Source: Nonomuraea solani (GTDB lineage Bacteria > Actinomycetota > Actinomycetes > Streptosporangiales > Streptosporangiaceae). Taken from it: a DNA stretch of 64,000 bases. Position 1 is the first letter of the stretch. Every line of letters starts with the position of its first letter. Both the position numbers and the translations under genes were made by a program. The stretch covers positions 1,047,620 through 1,111,619 of the forward strand of contig NZ_FNVT01000002.1 of assembly GCF_900108335.1 (NCBI RefSeq), in the 5' to 3' direction. Of the stretch, positions 35,991 to 46,213 are shown piece after piece. The notes beneath the pieces are model-generated. The model ran no database searches and was not told the DNA's origin. It saw only the letters and a list, made by a program, of their open reading frames with translations.

Positions 35991-37721
35991 ATGGGACTCG
36001 TGGGGACCGATGGACGTGGCAGAAAAGGCAACCTATCCGACCGGTCCGCACGCGACTGGTGTGACGAGGCTCTGACCAGGCTCACCGCGGGCCGTCCCGA
36101 GTCAGCGCTGGAGGCCGCCCGCCGGGCCGCGGACCTCGATCCGGCCGCCGAGTGGCCGCACCGGCTCATCAGCCTCGCCCATGAGCGGCTGGGCCGTGAC
36201 GCCGACGCGCTGCCCGCCGCCGAGCGGGCCGTGGAGCTGGCCCGCGGCTCCTGGCCGGCCCGGCTGCGGCTGGCCTCGCTGCTGCGCCGGGTGCCCGGCC
36301 GCTGGCGGGAGGCGGCCGAGCACGCCACGCTGGCCGGGAAGTTCGCGCCCGAGCGGCCGTGGCCCGCGATCATGCTGGGCGACCTGGCCCTGCTGCGCGG
36401 CGAGCACGCCCGCGCCGAGCGGTCCTACCGGGAGGCGCTGGCCATTGACCCCGGCGCCGCCCAGGCCCGTGTGAACCTGGGGCTGGCCCTGCTGCGCTGG
36501 GAACGGCCCCGTCCGCACCACGATCCGGCCTGGCCGGTCGATCCGCGCGACACCGGCCGGGCCAGGCGCGCGCTGGAGGTCTGGTCCCGTCAGGTGCGCC
36601 TGCTGGTCGCCGTGGCCACGGTCGCGATCGCCGCGTGCGCGCTCCTTCTCGATCTGGGGGCGCAGATCGGCGGTTTCGCCGTGCTCGCCCTGCTGGTGCC
36701 GCTCACGGTCAGGCACGCGCGGCGGGTCGGCGTCTGGCCGTACGTGCCGGCGATGTTCCGCGCGGACCCCTGGCTGGGGGCGTCCGTCGCGGCGGCGGCG
36801 CTGTCGGTGGCGGTGTTCGCGGTCTGGCTGCTGCTGGGCCCGGTCCCGCCGTCCACCCTTGATCCCGTACGGGCCGGCCTGGCGGGCATCCTGATGCTGG
36901 GCTGGCCGGCGCTGGCGGCGGTGCGCGCGCTGACCGAGGCCTGGCGCGGGCGGCCGCTGCGGGCCCTGGCCGAGCTGGAACGGGCGCGGGCGGCCGAGCG
37001 GTCGGCCAGAAGGAACCTCGGCATCACACTCTGGACTCTGCTCGGCAGGACCTGGTCGGTGCTGGTGCTCGTGGTGGCCGTGGCCCTCGTGGTGGAGCCG
37101 GCGGCGGCCGTGGTGGCGGTGGTGGTGCCGTACCCGCTGGTGCGGAGCTGCCTGCGCGCCCGCTACGGCGACGACGGGTGGCTGCTCGCCGCGACCGGGC
37201 TCGTCGTGCTGTCGGCCGCCGCCTGCGCAGTGGCCGGGCCGCTGGGGTCGGCGTGGGCGTGGCGGATCGGGCTGGGCGCGCTCGGCGCGACGGTGGTCGT
37301 GTTCGTGGCGCGCGCCCTGCGCGCGTGGTGGCGGGGCGGCCCGGGGCCGTGGCGCTCCTCCCTGCTCATGTGCGACCTGCCCATGGGGGCCGAGCCGTCG
37401 GTCGCGCTGGACTCGGAGGTACGCCAGACCTTCTCCTATGCCCGCGGCATCGTCCTGTCCTACGGCGACGCCCTCGGCCCCCGGGTCGCCGGCGCCGTGG
37501 CCTCGGTCACCTCATCGGGCGAGCTGCGCCTGATCGCCGAGACCGAGGCCTGGGACGCCATCGAGGAGGACCCCCGGGTGGCCGTGTTCGCCGCCGACCC
37601 GCTGCAGCGGCGGTTCTGGGTCGAGGTGCGCGGGATCGCCCTGGCCGACTCGGACGTCCTGCGCGTCACGCCCAAGCAGGTCCTCGTCGGCGAATTCCCC
37701 GGCCGGCACCAGCGGCGCTGA
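35991..37721 (+). CDS. TPR repeat - polytopic membrane - split-barrel fusion protein
   Basis: 576 aa. Residues about 15-170 form four TPR-like helical pairs (DEALTRLTAGRPESALEAAR, HERLGRDADALPAAERAVEL, AIMLGDLALLRGEHARAERS). About 200-440 holds six to seven hydrophobic segments. The last ~110 residues (RGIVLSYGDALGPRVAGAVA, EEDPRVAVFAADPLQRRFWV) look like a pyridoxamine-oxidase-type FMN-binding split barrel, by my reading. I do not know a family with this arrangement. The start is uncertain; no strong ribosome binding site precedes the ATG at 35991. It ends 2 nt before the operator-like element at 37724. Confidence 0.78.
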   Translation: MGLVGTDGRGRKGNLSDRSARDWCDEALTRLTAGRPESALEAARRAADLDPAAEWPHRLISLAHERLGRDADALPAAERAVELARGSWPARLRLASLLRRVPGRWREAAEHATLAGKFAPERPWPAIMLGDLALLRGEHARAERSYREALAIDPGAAQARVNLGLALLRWERPRPHHDPAWPVDPRDTGRARRALEVWSRQVRLLVAVATVAIAACALLLDLGAQIGGFAVLALLVPLTVRHARRVGVWPYVPAMFRADPWLGASVAAAALSVAVFAVWLLLGPVPPSTLDPVRAGLAGILMLGWPALAAVRALTEAWRGRPLRALAELERARAAERSARRNLGITLWTLLGRTWSVLVLVVAVALVVEPAAAVVAVVVPYPLVRSCLRARYGDDGWLLAATGLVVLSAAACAVAGPLGSAWAWRIGLGALGATVVVFVARALRAWWRGGPGPWRSSLLMCDLPMGAEPSVALDSEVRQTFSYARGIVLSYGDALGPRVAGAVASVTSSGELRLIAETEAWDAIEEDPRVAVFAADPLQRRFWVEVRGIALADSDVLRVTPKQVLVGEFPGRHQRR

Positions 37722-37723
37722 AC

Positions 37724-37738
37724 TAGAATGTTGTTCTA
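37724..37738 (+). promoter_or_regulatory. 15-bp inverted repeat TAGAATGTTGTTCTA abutting a start codon
   Basis: One base different from the 25232-25246 element, and with the same geometry: its final A is the A of the ATG of the alpha/beta-hydrolase pseudogene. Confidence 0.6.
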
Positions 37739-38074
37739 TGCGAGTATTGCGCACCCCCGAAGAGCGCTTCGCGAACCTCCCCGGCTTCCCCTACGAGCCC
37801 CGCTACGCCGACCTCCCCGGCGGCCCGCGGATGGCCTACGTCGAGGCGGGCCCCACCGGCGGCGAGCCCGTCGTGCTGCTGCACGGCGAGCCGAGCTGGT
37901 CGTTCCTCTACCGGCACGTCATGCGCGAGCTGGCCGCGGCCGGGCTGCGCGCGATCGCGGTGGACCTCGTCTGGCCTGCGACATCCTGTGATCAAGGGCG
38001 CCGGGCACTTCCTCCAGGAGGACGCGGGCTCCGATCTGGGGCGTCAGATCGCCGTTTTCGTGACCTCCACCTAG
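37738..38074 (+). pseudogene. Haloalkane dehalogenase-like alpha/beta-hydrolase, core deleted
   Basis: The N-terminal ~80 residues are normal for the family (TPEERFANLPGFPYEPRY, VLLHGEPSWSFLYRHVM with the oxyanion-hole region, AIAVDLV). The sequence then switches at about 37970-37985, in another frame, to the extreme C-terminus (HPVIKGAGHFLQEDAG with the catalytic histidine, then IAVFV) ending at the TAG 38072-38074. The nucleophile elbow and cap domain, roughly 180 residues, are gone. It is a dead gene produced by internal deletion. Confidence 0.82.
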
Positions 38075-38138
38075 CGTGTCAGGACCGCCCAATCGTCCGT
38101 CCGGTGCGGTATAACCGGGGGCGGACCGGGGAGGCGTG

Positions 38139-40490
38139 ATGCAGGAGTCCGGCAGGACCCAGGCCGCGGGGCGGGCCGCGGCGCGGGATCTGTTCGAGAA
38201 GGTGCGGCAGCGTTATTTCCAGATCCCCCCGGCGGTGCGCCGGGTGCTCTACGTGGCGGTCCTCGTCGTCACCATGGGCGTGGGCGCCGCACTCGGCTGG
38301 GATCTGATCCAGACCTTCCCCCTCGTGCTCATGCTGCTCGCCTTCGTCGCGCTGACCATGCGCTTTCCCCGCGCCGCCGCCACCGCCCTGGTGGTCGCGG
38401 GCTGGGTGGCGCTCGCCCTGCCGGTCTTCTCCGGGCTCTTCCCCCCGGGCTCTGCCTCGGTGCACCTGATGGTCGCGCTCGCGCTGCCCGTGGCCGCCGC
38501 CGCGCACCTCATCGCCTGGGTGACGCCGTGGGTGAGCACGCTGTTCGCGCTCGTGCCCGCGGGCCTGCTCGGCGCCGCCGTCTCCCCCGCCTCCGAGGGC
38601 GCCTCGCTCTGGGCGGCCTACGCCGCGGCCACGGCCGTCCTCGTCTACCGGTTCGTGCTCGCCCGCAAGGCCAGGGCCGCGAAGGCCGCCGCCGAGGAGC
38701 GGCAGGTCCGCGTCAGGGTGCGCGAGGGCAGGCCCGAGGCGCCGCAGGACCGGACGGGCGCGCCGCCGCAGATCTCCGTCGAGGAGGCGCTCAGCGAGCT
38801 GGAGAGCATGATCGGCCTGGCGCCGGTCAAAGAGCAGGTGCGCTCCATCGCCGCCTCCATCGAGGCGTCCAGGCTGCGCGCCGAGGCCGGCTACACCACC
38901 GAGCGGCCCACCAGGCACTTCGTCTTCGCCGGCCCGCCCGGCACCGGCAAGACCAGCGTCGCCCGCGCGCTGGCCAAGATCTTCTACGCGTTCGGCCTGC
39001 TGGAGACCCCCTACGTGGTCGAGGCGCAGCGGGCCGACCTGGTGGGCGAGTTCCTGGGCGCGACCGCGATCAAGACCAACGAGCTGGTCGACCGGGCGCT
39101 CGGCGGCGTGCTGTTCATCGACGAGGCGTACGGCCTGATGAACTCCTCCGACGGCCAGCCCGACCGGTTCGGCGCCGAGGCGGTGCAGACCCTGCTCAAA
39201 CGGGCCGAGGACGACCGCGACCGCCTGATCATCATCCTGGCCGGCTACGAGCAGGAGATGGGCTCGTTCCTGTCCAGCAACCCGGGCCTGGCCAGCAGGT
39301 TCGCGACCCGGGTGCGCTTTCCCGGCTACTCCCCCGCCGAGCTGGTCGAGGTCACCGGGCTGCTGCAGCGGCGCAGGGGCGACACGATGAGCGACGAGAC
39401 GCGCCGGGTGCTGCTCGGCCTCTTCGACGACGTGCACCGGCGCGGCCTGATCGACGAGCTGGGCAACGCCAGGTTCGCGCGCAGCCTGGCCGAGGCCGCC
39501 GCGCAGGCCCGCGACGTCCGCGTGGTGGGCGCCGGCGGCACCCCCACCACCGAAGACCTGGTGACGACCACCACGCCCGACGTGACCAAGGCGTTCGGCG
39601 AGCTGACCGCCCGCTTCCGCGGCTACGTGGCCACGCCCACGCTGGAGGAGGCGCTGGCCGACCTCGACAGGATGGCCGGGCTGGCGCCGGTCAAGCGGCA
39701 GGTGCACGCGATCGCGGCCCAGCTCCAGGTGGCCAGGATGCGGCAGGAGCGCGGGCTGCCCACGCCGGCGCAGATGCGGCACTTCGTGTTCGCGGGGCCG
39801 CCCGGCACCGGCAAGACCACCGTGGCCAGGGTCCTGGGCCGGGTGTTCGCCGCGCTCGGCCTGCTGGCCAGGCCCGACGTGGTCGAGGCGCACCGGGCCG
39901 ACCTGGTCGGCCAGCACCTGGGCGCGACCGCGATCAAGACCAACGAGCTGGTCGACCGGGCGCTCGGCGGCGTGCTGTTCATCGACGAGGCCTACAGCCT
40001 GGTCAACCCCGGCTACCAGGGCGGCGACGCGTTCGGCGCCGAGGCCGTGCAGACCCTGCTCAAACGGGCCGAGGACGACCGCGACCGGCTCGTCATCGTG
40101 CTGGCCGGCTACGAGCGCGAGATGAGCACCTTCCTGGCCAGCAACCCCGGCCTGGCCAGCCGGTTCAACCAGCGAGTGAACTTCCCCAGCTACTCGCCGC
40201 CCGAGCTGACCGAGATCGCGGTGCTGCTCGCGGAGAAGTCCGGCGACACCTTCGACGACGAGGGGCTGGTCCGGCTCGACGAGGTGTTCGCGTACGTGTG
40301 CGAGCAGCGGCTGATCGACGGGCTCGGCAACGGCCGCTTCGCCAGGTCGCTCTTCGAGCGGGCCGCCATGCGCCGCGACGTGCGCCTGGCCGCCCACGCC
40401 GCCGGCGGCGGCTCCGCCAGCTCGGCCGACCTGACGACCATCACCGGCGAGGACGTCCGCACCGCGGTCGACGAACTGACCGGACGTTGA
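38139..40490 (+). CDS. Membrane-anchored double CbbX/SpoVK-type AAA ATPase
   Basis: 783 aa from the ATG at 38139 (GGGGAGG upstream). Residues about 20-170 carry four to five hydrophobic segments. Two AAA modules follow (about 210-485 and 500-780), each with Walker A GPPGTGKT, a Walker B-like LFIDEAY, the conserved ADLVGxxLGATAIKTNELVD loop, and SNPGLASRF. They resemble CbbX (RuBisCO activase) and the EccA/SpoVK group. The partner is unknown; no ESX or RuBisCO gene is in the window. The two modules share stretches of identical DNA. A TATAAC -10-like hexamer lies at 38110. Confidence 0.9.
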   Translation: MQESGRTQAAGRAAARDLFEKVRQRYFQIPPAVRRVLYVAVLVVTMGVGAALGWDLIQTFPLVLMLLAFVALTMRFPRAAATALVVAGWVALALPVFSGLFPPGSASVHLMVALALPVAAAAHLIAWVTPWVSTLFALVPAGLLGAAVSPASEGASLWAAYAAATAVLVYRFVLARKARAAKAAAEERQVRVRVREGRPEAPQDRTGAPPQISVEEALSELESMIGLAPVKEQVRSIAASIEASRLRAEAGYTTERPTRHFVFAGPPGTGKTSVARALAKIFYAFGLLETPYVVEAQRADLVGEFLGATAIKTNELVDRALGGVLFIDEAYGLMNSSDGQPDRFGAEAVQTLLKRAEDDRDRLIIILAGYEQEMGSFLSSNPGLASRFATRVRFPGYSPAELVEVTGLLQRRRGDTMSDETRRVLLGLFDDVHRRGLIDELGNARFARSLAEAAAQARDVRVVGAGGTPTTEDLVTTTTPDVTKAFGELTARFRGYVATPTLEEALADLDRMAGLAPVKRQVHAIAAQLQVARMRQERGLPTPAQMRHFVFAGPPGTGKTTVARVLGRVFAALGLLARPDVVEAHRADLVGQHLGATAIKTNELVDRALGGVLFIDEAYSLVNPGYQGGDAFGAEAVQTLLKRAEDDRDRLVIVLAGYEREMSTFLASNPGLASRFNQRVNFPSYSPPELTEIAVLLAEKSGDTFDDEGLVRLDEVFAYVCEQRLIDGLGNGRFARSLFERAAMRRDVRLAAHAAGGGSASSADLTTITGEDVRTAVDELTGR

Positions 40491-40596
40491 CCTCTTTCGC
40501 AGGTTGCGTGCGCCGGGATGCACACATGGTGTAGCAATATGACTACTGTGCGCCGTGTGGAGCGGCCCGTGTGGGTCGCGCGTCGGAGGGGGAGCG

Positions 40597-41580
40597 ATGG
40601 CGGGGTTCCTGGCCCGCAGGCTGCTCAACTACGCCGTGCTCGTCGTGGTGGCCGCCAGCCTCGCCTACCTGATGGCCGCCGTCGCCCTCGATCCCCGCTC
40701 CAACTACGCCGACCGCACCCCCAAACCGCCGCCCGCCGTGGTCGACGCCCAGCTCACCGCCCTCAACCTCAATGACCGCACGCCGCTCCTTGAGCGCTAC
40801 GCCACCTGGGCCGGCGGCGTGCTGCACGGCGACTTCGGCAAGACCGTGGCCGGCTCGCCGGTCGGCGCGGACCTCAAGCGCCGCATGGGCGTCACCTTCC
40901 GCCTGGTGGTGCTGGGCCTGATCTTCGGCAGCCTGCTCGGGGTGTTCGCGGGGGCGCTGGCGGCGGTCGGCCAGTACGGCTGGTTCGACCGGCTCTCGGC
41001 CGGCCTGTCGTTCGTGGTGCTCGCGGTGCCGGTGGTCGTGCTGGCCAACATGCTGATCCTGGTCGCCACCTGGGCCAACGAGCACCTGTTCGGCCGTCAG
41101 TTGTTCCTGGTCAGCGGCGAATACAGCGACGGCCTCGACACCGGGTTCTGGGGGCACGTGACGGACCGGCTGCAGCACCTGGTGCTGCCGACGATCTCGC
41201 TGTCGGTCGGGCTGATCGCGGTCTTCAGCCGCTACCAGCGCAACATGATGCTCGACGTGATCGGGGCCGACTTCGTCCGCACCGCCAGGGCCAAGGGGCT
41301 GAGCAGGCTGCGGGCGCTGACCCGGCACGCGCTGCGGACGGCGCTGATCCCGGTGGTGACCTACTTCGCGTTCACGTTCGGGGCGCTGCTGACGGGGGCC
41401 ACGTTCACCGAGAAGATCTTCGGCTGGCACGGGCTGGGCGAGCAGCTCATCAACTCCGTCTTCAGCAACGACGTCAACACCGTGGCGGCCATCTCCCTGC
41501 TGGCCGCCATCGCCGTGCTCGCCGCCTCGCTGGCCGCCGACCTGCTGCGCGCGGCGCTCGACCCGAGGGTGCGGGCCTGA
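40597..41580 (+). CDS. Oligopeptide ABC transporter permease (DppB-like)
   Basis: 327 aa; ATG at 40597 with GGAGGGGGAG just upstream. Six transmembrane segments and the BPD_transp_1 coupling motif region ([20 protein letters not shown]) are visible. The last base of the stop codon overlaps the ATG of the next gene (TGATG). It is the first gene of a five-function importer. Confidence 0.92.
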   Translation: MAGFLARRLLNYAVLVVVAASLAYLMAAVALDPRSNYADRTPKPPPAVVDAQLTALNLNDRTPLLERYATWAGGVLHGDFGKTVAGSPVGADLKRRMGVTFRLVVLGLIFGSLLGVFAGALAAVGQYGWFDRLSAGLSFVVLAVPVVVLANMLILVATWANEHLFGRQLFLVSGEYSDGLDTGFWGHVTDRLQHLVLPTISLSVGLIAVFSRYQRNMMLDVIGADFVRTARAKGLSRLRALTRHALRTALIPVVTYFAFTFGALLTGATFTEKIFGWHGLGEQLINSVFSNDVNTVAAISLLAAIAVLAASLAADLLRAALDPRVRA

Positions 41581-42479
41581 TGACGCTCGCCGAGGAGGAG
41601 CTGGCCGAGGAGCTGACCCTGCCCAGGGCCCCGTCGCGGGCGCGGACGGTCACCCGCGACTTCTTCCGCTCCGGGCAGGGGCGGATCGGCTTCGCGGTGC
41701 TGGCGCTGATGTTCGTGCTGGCCTTCGCGGGGCCGCTGGTCAGCCCGTGGACCTACACCGACAAGGACTTCACCGCGTTCCTGCAGCCGCCGTCGCCGCG
41801 CCACTGGTTCGGAACGCTCCAAACGGGCGCCGACGTCTTCGCGGTAACGCTGCGCGGCATGCAGAAGTCGCTGGTCGTCGGCCTGCTGGCGGCGCTGGTG
41901 TCCACCGCGCTGGCGGCCGTCGTCGGCGCGTTCGCCGGCTATTTCCTTGGCTGGACCGACCGGGCGCTGAGCTGGGTGACCGACCTGCTGCTGGTGCTGC
42001 CGGCGTTCCTCATCCTGGCCATCATGTCGCCGCTGTTCGGGTCGGGGCAGTGGCCGCTGTTCGTGATCATGCTGGCGCTCTTCCTGTGGATGGTCACCTC
42101 GAAGATCGTGCGCGGGATGTCGATCTCGCTGAAGGAGCGGGAGTTCGTCAGGGCCGCGCGCTACATGGGGGTGCCGCCGGTGCGGATCATCTTCCGGCAC
42201 GTGATCCCCAACCTGTCGTCGCTGCTGATCGTGGACGCCACGCTCAACGTCAGCACGGCGATCCTCACCGAGACCTCGCTGTCGTACTTCGGGCTCGGCA
42301 TCCAGCCGCCGGACGTGTCGTTCGGGACGCTCATCGCCGACGGCTCGAAGACGGCGGTCTACGCGCCGTGGACGTTCTGGTTCGTGGCGGGGCTGCTGGT
42401 GGTGACCGTGCTGGCGGTCAACCTCATCGGAGACGCGCTGCGCGACGCGTTCGACCCGTCGGCGAAGGGGGGCCGATGA
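41580..42479 (+). CDS. Oligopeptide ABC transporter permease (DppC-like)
   Basis: 299 aa. N-terminal OppC_N-type segment ([20 protein letters not shown]), then the permease core with [20 protein letters not shown] and the conserved [19 protein letters not shown]. Overlaps both neighbours (TGATG upstream, ATGA downstream), so translation is coupled. Confidence 0.93.
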   Translation: MTLAEEELAEELTLPRAPSRARTVTRDFFRSGQGRIGFAVLALMFVLAFAGPLVSPWTYTDKDFTAFLQPPSPRHWFGTLQTGADVFAVTLRGMQKSLVVGLLAALVSTALAAVVGAFAGYFLGWTDRALSWVTDLLLVLPAFLILAIMSPLFGSGQWPLFVIMLALFLWMVTSKIVRGMSISLKEREFVRAARYMGVPPVRIIFRHVIPNLSSLLIVDATLNVSTAILTETSLSYFGLGIQPPDVSFGTLIADGSKTAVYAPWTFWFVAGLLVVTVLAVNLIGDALRDAFDPSAKGGR

Positions 42480-44482
42480 TCCCGGTCCTGGAGGTCGAGG
42501 ACCTCAACGTGTCGTTCGGCGCTGTGCACGCCGTGCGCGGGGTCAGCTATTCGGTACGTCCCGGCGAGGTGCTCGGCATCGTCGGCGAGTCCGGCTCCGG
42601 CAAGTCGGTCACCTCGGCGGCCATCATGGGGCTGCTGCCGCCGGGGGCCCGCGTCACGGGGTCGGCGCGGCTGCACGGCAAGGAGCTGATCGGCGCCTCC
42701 GACCGGGCGCTGACGGCCTTTCGCGGCAAGACCATGTCGATGGTGTTCCAAGATCCGCTCTCCGCGCTCACGCCCGTCTACCGGGTGGGCGACCAGATCG
42801 CCGAGGCCGTGCGCGTGCACCAGCGGGTGAGCAGGGAGACCGCCCTGGTCAAGGCCATCGAGCTGCTCGAACTCGTCGGCATCCCGCATCCCGCCGAGCG
42901 CGCGCTGGCCTTCCCGCACGAGTTCTCCGGCGGCATGCGGCAGCGCGTGGTGATCGCGATGGCCATCGCCAACGACCCCGACGTGATCATCTGCGACGAG
43001 CCGACGACGGCGCTCGACGTCACCATCCAGGCGCAGGTGCTGGAGGTGCTGAAGCGGGCGCAGCGCAAGACCGGCGCCGCGATCATCATGATCACGCACG
43101 ACCTGGGCGTGGTGGCCGGCTTCGCCGACCGGGTGCTGGTCATGTACGCCGGCCGCCCGGTCGAGGTGGGCGACGTGGACGACATCTTCTACCGGACACG
43201 GATGCCGTACACAGCGGGGCTGCTGGCCTCCATCCCGCGCGTGGACGGCGGCCGCGCGGCGCTGACGCCCATCGAGGGCAACCCGCCCGCGCCCGCCGAG
43301 CTGCCGCCCGGGTGCCCGTTCGCGCCGCGCTGCCCGATGCGGATCGGCGCGTGCGACGCGGCCGAGCCGCCGCTGTTCGACGTGGCCGACGGGCACCGGG
43401 CCGCGTGCATCCGCTGGGAGGAGGTGCGCCCGGGCGCGCAGGCCGCCGCCGGCCCGCGCGAGCCGCGGGTGCGTGGCGAACGCACCGTGCTGGAGGTGAG
43501 CGGCCTGGTCAAGGACTATCCGCTGCTCAAGGGCGCGGTGTTCAAGCGCAGGGTCGGCACGGTGCACGCGGTGGCCGGGGTCGGCTTCGACATCCGGCAG
43601 GGCGAGACGCTGGCGCTGGTCGGCGAGTCGGGCAGCGGCAAGACGACCACGCTGACGCAGATCCTGGAGCTGACGCCGCCGCAGGAGGGCCGGATCGTCG
43701 TCCTCGGGCACGACATCGCGCGGCTGAACCGCACCGAGCGCACCGAGATCAGGCGCGAGATGCAGGTCGTCTTCCAGGACCCGATGGCCTCGCTCGATCC
43801 GCGCATGACCGTCCACGACATCCTGGCCGAGCCGCTGGTCACCCACGGGCACCGGCGGCCCGGCCGGCGGATCGCCGAGCTGCTGGCGCTGGTCGGGCTC
43901 GCCCCCTCCCATGCCGCCCGCTACCCGCAGGACTTCTCCGGCGGGCAGCGGCAGCGCATCGCCATCGCCAGGGCGCTCGCGCTGGAGCCCCGGCTGCTGG
44001 TGCTGGACGAGCCGGTCTCGGCGCTCGACGTGTCGATCCAGGCGGGGGTGCTCAACCTGCTCGACGCGCTGAAGGCCGAGCTGGGGCTGTCCTATCTGTT
44101 CGTGGCGCACGACCTGGCCGTGGTGCGCTATCTCGCCGACCGGATCGCGGTGATGTATCTCGGCAGGATCGCCGAGATCGGCCAGGTGGACCGCGTCTAT
44201 GACGCGCCCGCGCATCCGTACACGCAGGCTCTGCTCTCGGCGATCCCGCTGCCCGATCCGGTACACGAGCGCTCGCGGGAGCGGATCCTGCTCGAAGGCG
44301 ACCTGCCCAGCCCGGCCAACCCTCCGACGGGCTGCCGATTCCGCACCAGGTGCCCCAAGTTCCGCGCCGAGCTCGACGACGTGGAGCGCCGGCTCTGCGT
44401 GGCCGCCGAGCCCGAGGTGCGGTCGCTGGGCGAGGACCAGGGGGCGGCCTGTCACTACGCCGAGAGGCGCGAGGTCGTCTAG
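42476..44482 (+). CDS. Fused oligopeptide ABC transporter ATPases (DppD-DppF)
   Basis: 668 aa. Two complete nucleotide-binding domains in one chain. First (about 1-310): Walker [10 protein letters not shown], signature FSGGMRQRV, Walker [13 protein letters not shown], then the oligopeptide-specific Cys-rich tail ([15 protein letters not shown]). Second (about 340-660): [31 protein letters not shown], with a tail [10 protein letters not shown]. DppD/DppF-type tails with clustered cysteines are typical and may bind a metal cluster. The fusion is known in other actinomycetes. Confidence 0.95.
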   Translation: MIPVLEVEDLNVSFGAVHAVRGVSYSVRPGEVLGIVGESGSGKSVTSAAIMGLLPPGARVTGSARLHGKELIGASDRALTAFRGKTMSMVFQDPLSALTPVYRVGDQIAEAVRVHQRVSRETALVKAIELLELVGIPHPAERALAFPHEFSGGMRQRVVIAMAIANDPDVIICDEPTTALDVTIQAQVLEVLKRAQRKTGAAIIMITHDLGVVAGFADRVLVMYAGRPVEVGDVDDIFYRTRMPYTAGLLASIPRVDGGRAALTPIEGNPPAPAELPPGCPFAPRCPMRIGACDAAEPPLFDVADGHRAACIRWEEVRPGAQAAAGPREPRVRGERTVLEVSGLVKDYPLLKGAVFKRRVGTVHAVAGVGFDIRQGETLALVGESGSGKTTTLTQILELTPPQEGRIVVLGHDIARLNRTERTEIRREMQVVFQDPMASLDPRMTVHDILAEPLVTHGHRRPGRRIAELLALVGLAPSHAARYPQDFSGGQRQRIAIARALALEPRLLVLDEPVSALDVSIQAGVLNLLDALKAELGLSYLFVAHDLAVVRYLADRIAVMYLGRIAEIGQVDRVYDAPAHPYTQALLSAIPLPDPVHERSRERILLEGDLPSPANPPTGCRFRTRCPKFRAELDDVERRLCVAAEPEVRSLGEDQGAACHYAERREVV

Positions 44483-44512
44483 ATCTCGCTCATATCAGGA
44501 GGAAATCGCTCG

Positions 44513-46204
44513 ATGAAAGCATCACGTCTTGTCGCTGTGACTGTGGCGGGCTCGCTGCTGCTGGCGGGCTGCGGTGGCGGGCCGGGGAGCGGCACGGGGG
44601 GCCCGGCCAGCGGCGGTGACGAGCGTACGATCAGGGCCTTCGACATCAACCCGCAGCCGCGCGACAAGATCAAGGACGGCGGGACGCTGCGCTGGGGCAT
44701 CAACGAGTTCCCCGCGCAGTGGAACAGGAACCACGTCGACGGCAACCTGGCCATGGCGGCGGTGATCAGTAACGCGCTGCTGCCGGGGCCGTTCGTGTCC
44801 AACGAGAAGGCGGAGATCTCGGCGGACCAGAACTACGTGCTCGACGCGAAGGTGACCGCGCAGCGGCCCAAGCAGGTGGTGACGTACACGCTGAACCCGA
44901 AGGCCAGGTGGTCCGACGGGAAGCCGATCACCTGGGCCGACTACCGGGCGCAGTGGGAGGCGCTCAGCGGGCGCGATCCCGCGTTCCGCATCGTCTCGTC
45001 CACCGGCTACCAGGACATCGAGAAGGTGGCGCGGGGCAAGGACGACCATCAGGTGGTGGTGACGTTCGGCAAGCCGTTCGGCGACTGGCAGTCGCTGTTC
45101 GGGCCGCTGCTGCCGGCCGCCACGAACGGGTCGGCCGAAGCCTTCAACAACGCCTGGCTGAACCAGATCCCGGTGACGGCGGGGCCGTTCAAGTTCGGCG
45201 GGTTCGACCAGACGGCCAAGACGATCACGCTGGTACGGGACGACAAGTGGTGGGGCGCCAGGGCCAAGCTCGACAAGATCATCTTCCGGGCCTCCGAGCA
45301 GGACTCGCTGATCGGCGCGTTCAGCAACGGCGAGCTGGACGTCATCGACGTCGGGCCGTCCGCACCCGACTACGCGCGCGCCAAGGCCACCTCGGGAGCC
45401 CAGGTACGGCAGGCGGCCGGGCCCGACTTCCGGCATTTCACCTTCAACGGCTCCAGTGAGCTCCTCAAGGAGCGTGCCGTCCGGCAGGCCGTGCAGCTCG
45501 GCATCAACCGCCAGGCCATCGCCCAGTCCGACCTGCAGGGGCTCGACTGGCCGACCACGCTGCTGAACAACCACTTCTTCATGAACACGCAAGAGGGTTA
45601 CCAGGACAACGCCGGCGAGCTCGGGACGTACCAGCCGGAGAAGGCCAAGCAGCTCCTGGACGCGGCCGGCTGGAAGCTGAACGGTGCCGTCAGGCAGAAG
45701 AACGGCAAGCCGCTCGACCTGCGATTCGTGGTGCCGTCCGGGGTGCAGCTCAGCAAGTCGGAGGGGGAGCTGGCGCAGAGCATGCTCGCCCAGATCGGGG
45801 TGAAGCTCACCCTCCAGCCGGTGCCGAGCGACGACTTCTTCACCAAGTACGTCATCCCGGGGAACTTCGACATCACGCCCTTCGCCTACATCGGCACGCC
45901 GTTCCCCATCTCCAGCAGCTACGGGATCTACGCCGACGCACCGAGTGGCGAGAACTGGAACGCTAACTTCGGACGCACCGGGTCGGCGGCCATCGACGAG
46001 GCCATGAGCCGGGCGGGCCAGAGCCTGGACCCGGACCGGGCCCGTACGGAGACGAACGCGGCCGACCGGCTGCTCTGGCCCGAGGTGAACGTACTGCCCC
46101 TCTACCAGCGGCCGCAGAACGTGGCGGTGCGGCAGGCGCTCGCCAACGTGGGCGCGCGCGGCTTCTACGCCCTGCGTTACGAGGACATCGGCTTCATGCG
46201 TTAG
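44513..46204 (+). CDS. Oligopeptide ABC transporter solute-binding lipoprotein (SBP family 5)
   Basis: 563 aa with ATG preceded by AGGAGG (8 nt). Lipobox LLLAGC at about 20, then a Gly/Ser linker and the SBP_bac_5 fold (GGTLRWGINEFPAQWNRNHV, WSDGKPITWADYRAQWEALS, VRQAVQLGINRQAIAQSDLQ). It captures peptides or similar ligands for the upstream permease-ATPase genes; gene order B-C-DF-A. Confidence 0.93.
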   Translation: MKASRLVAVTVAGSLLLAGCGGGPGSGTGGPASGGDERTIRAFDINPQPRDKIKDGGTLRWGINEFPAQWNRNHVDGNLAMAAVISNALLPGPFVSNEKAEISADQNYVLDAKVTAQRPKQVVTYTLNPKARWSDGKPITWADYRAQWEALSGRDPAFRIVSSTGYQDIEKVARGKDDHQVVVTFGKPFGDWQSLFGPLLPAATNGSAEAFNNAWLNQIPVTAGPFKFGGFDQTAKTITLVRDDKWWGARAKLDKIIFRASEQDSLIGAFSNGELDVIDVGPSAPDYARAKATSGAQVRQAAGPDFRHFTFNGSSELLKERAVRQAVQLGINRQAIAQSDLQGLDWPTTLLNNHFFMNTQEGYQDNAGELGTYQPEKAKQLLDAAGWKLNGAVRQKNGKPLDLRFVVPSGVQLSKSEGELAQSMLAQIGVKLTLQPVPSDDFFTKYVIPGNFDITPFAYIGTPFPISSSYGIYADAPSGENWNANFGRTGSAAIDEAMSRAGQSLDPDRARTETNAADRLLWPEVNVLPLYQRPQNVAVRQALANVGARGFYALRYEDIGFMR

Positions 46205-46213
46205 AACGGGTGC

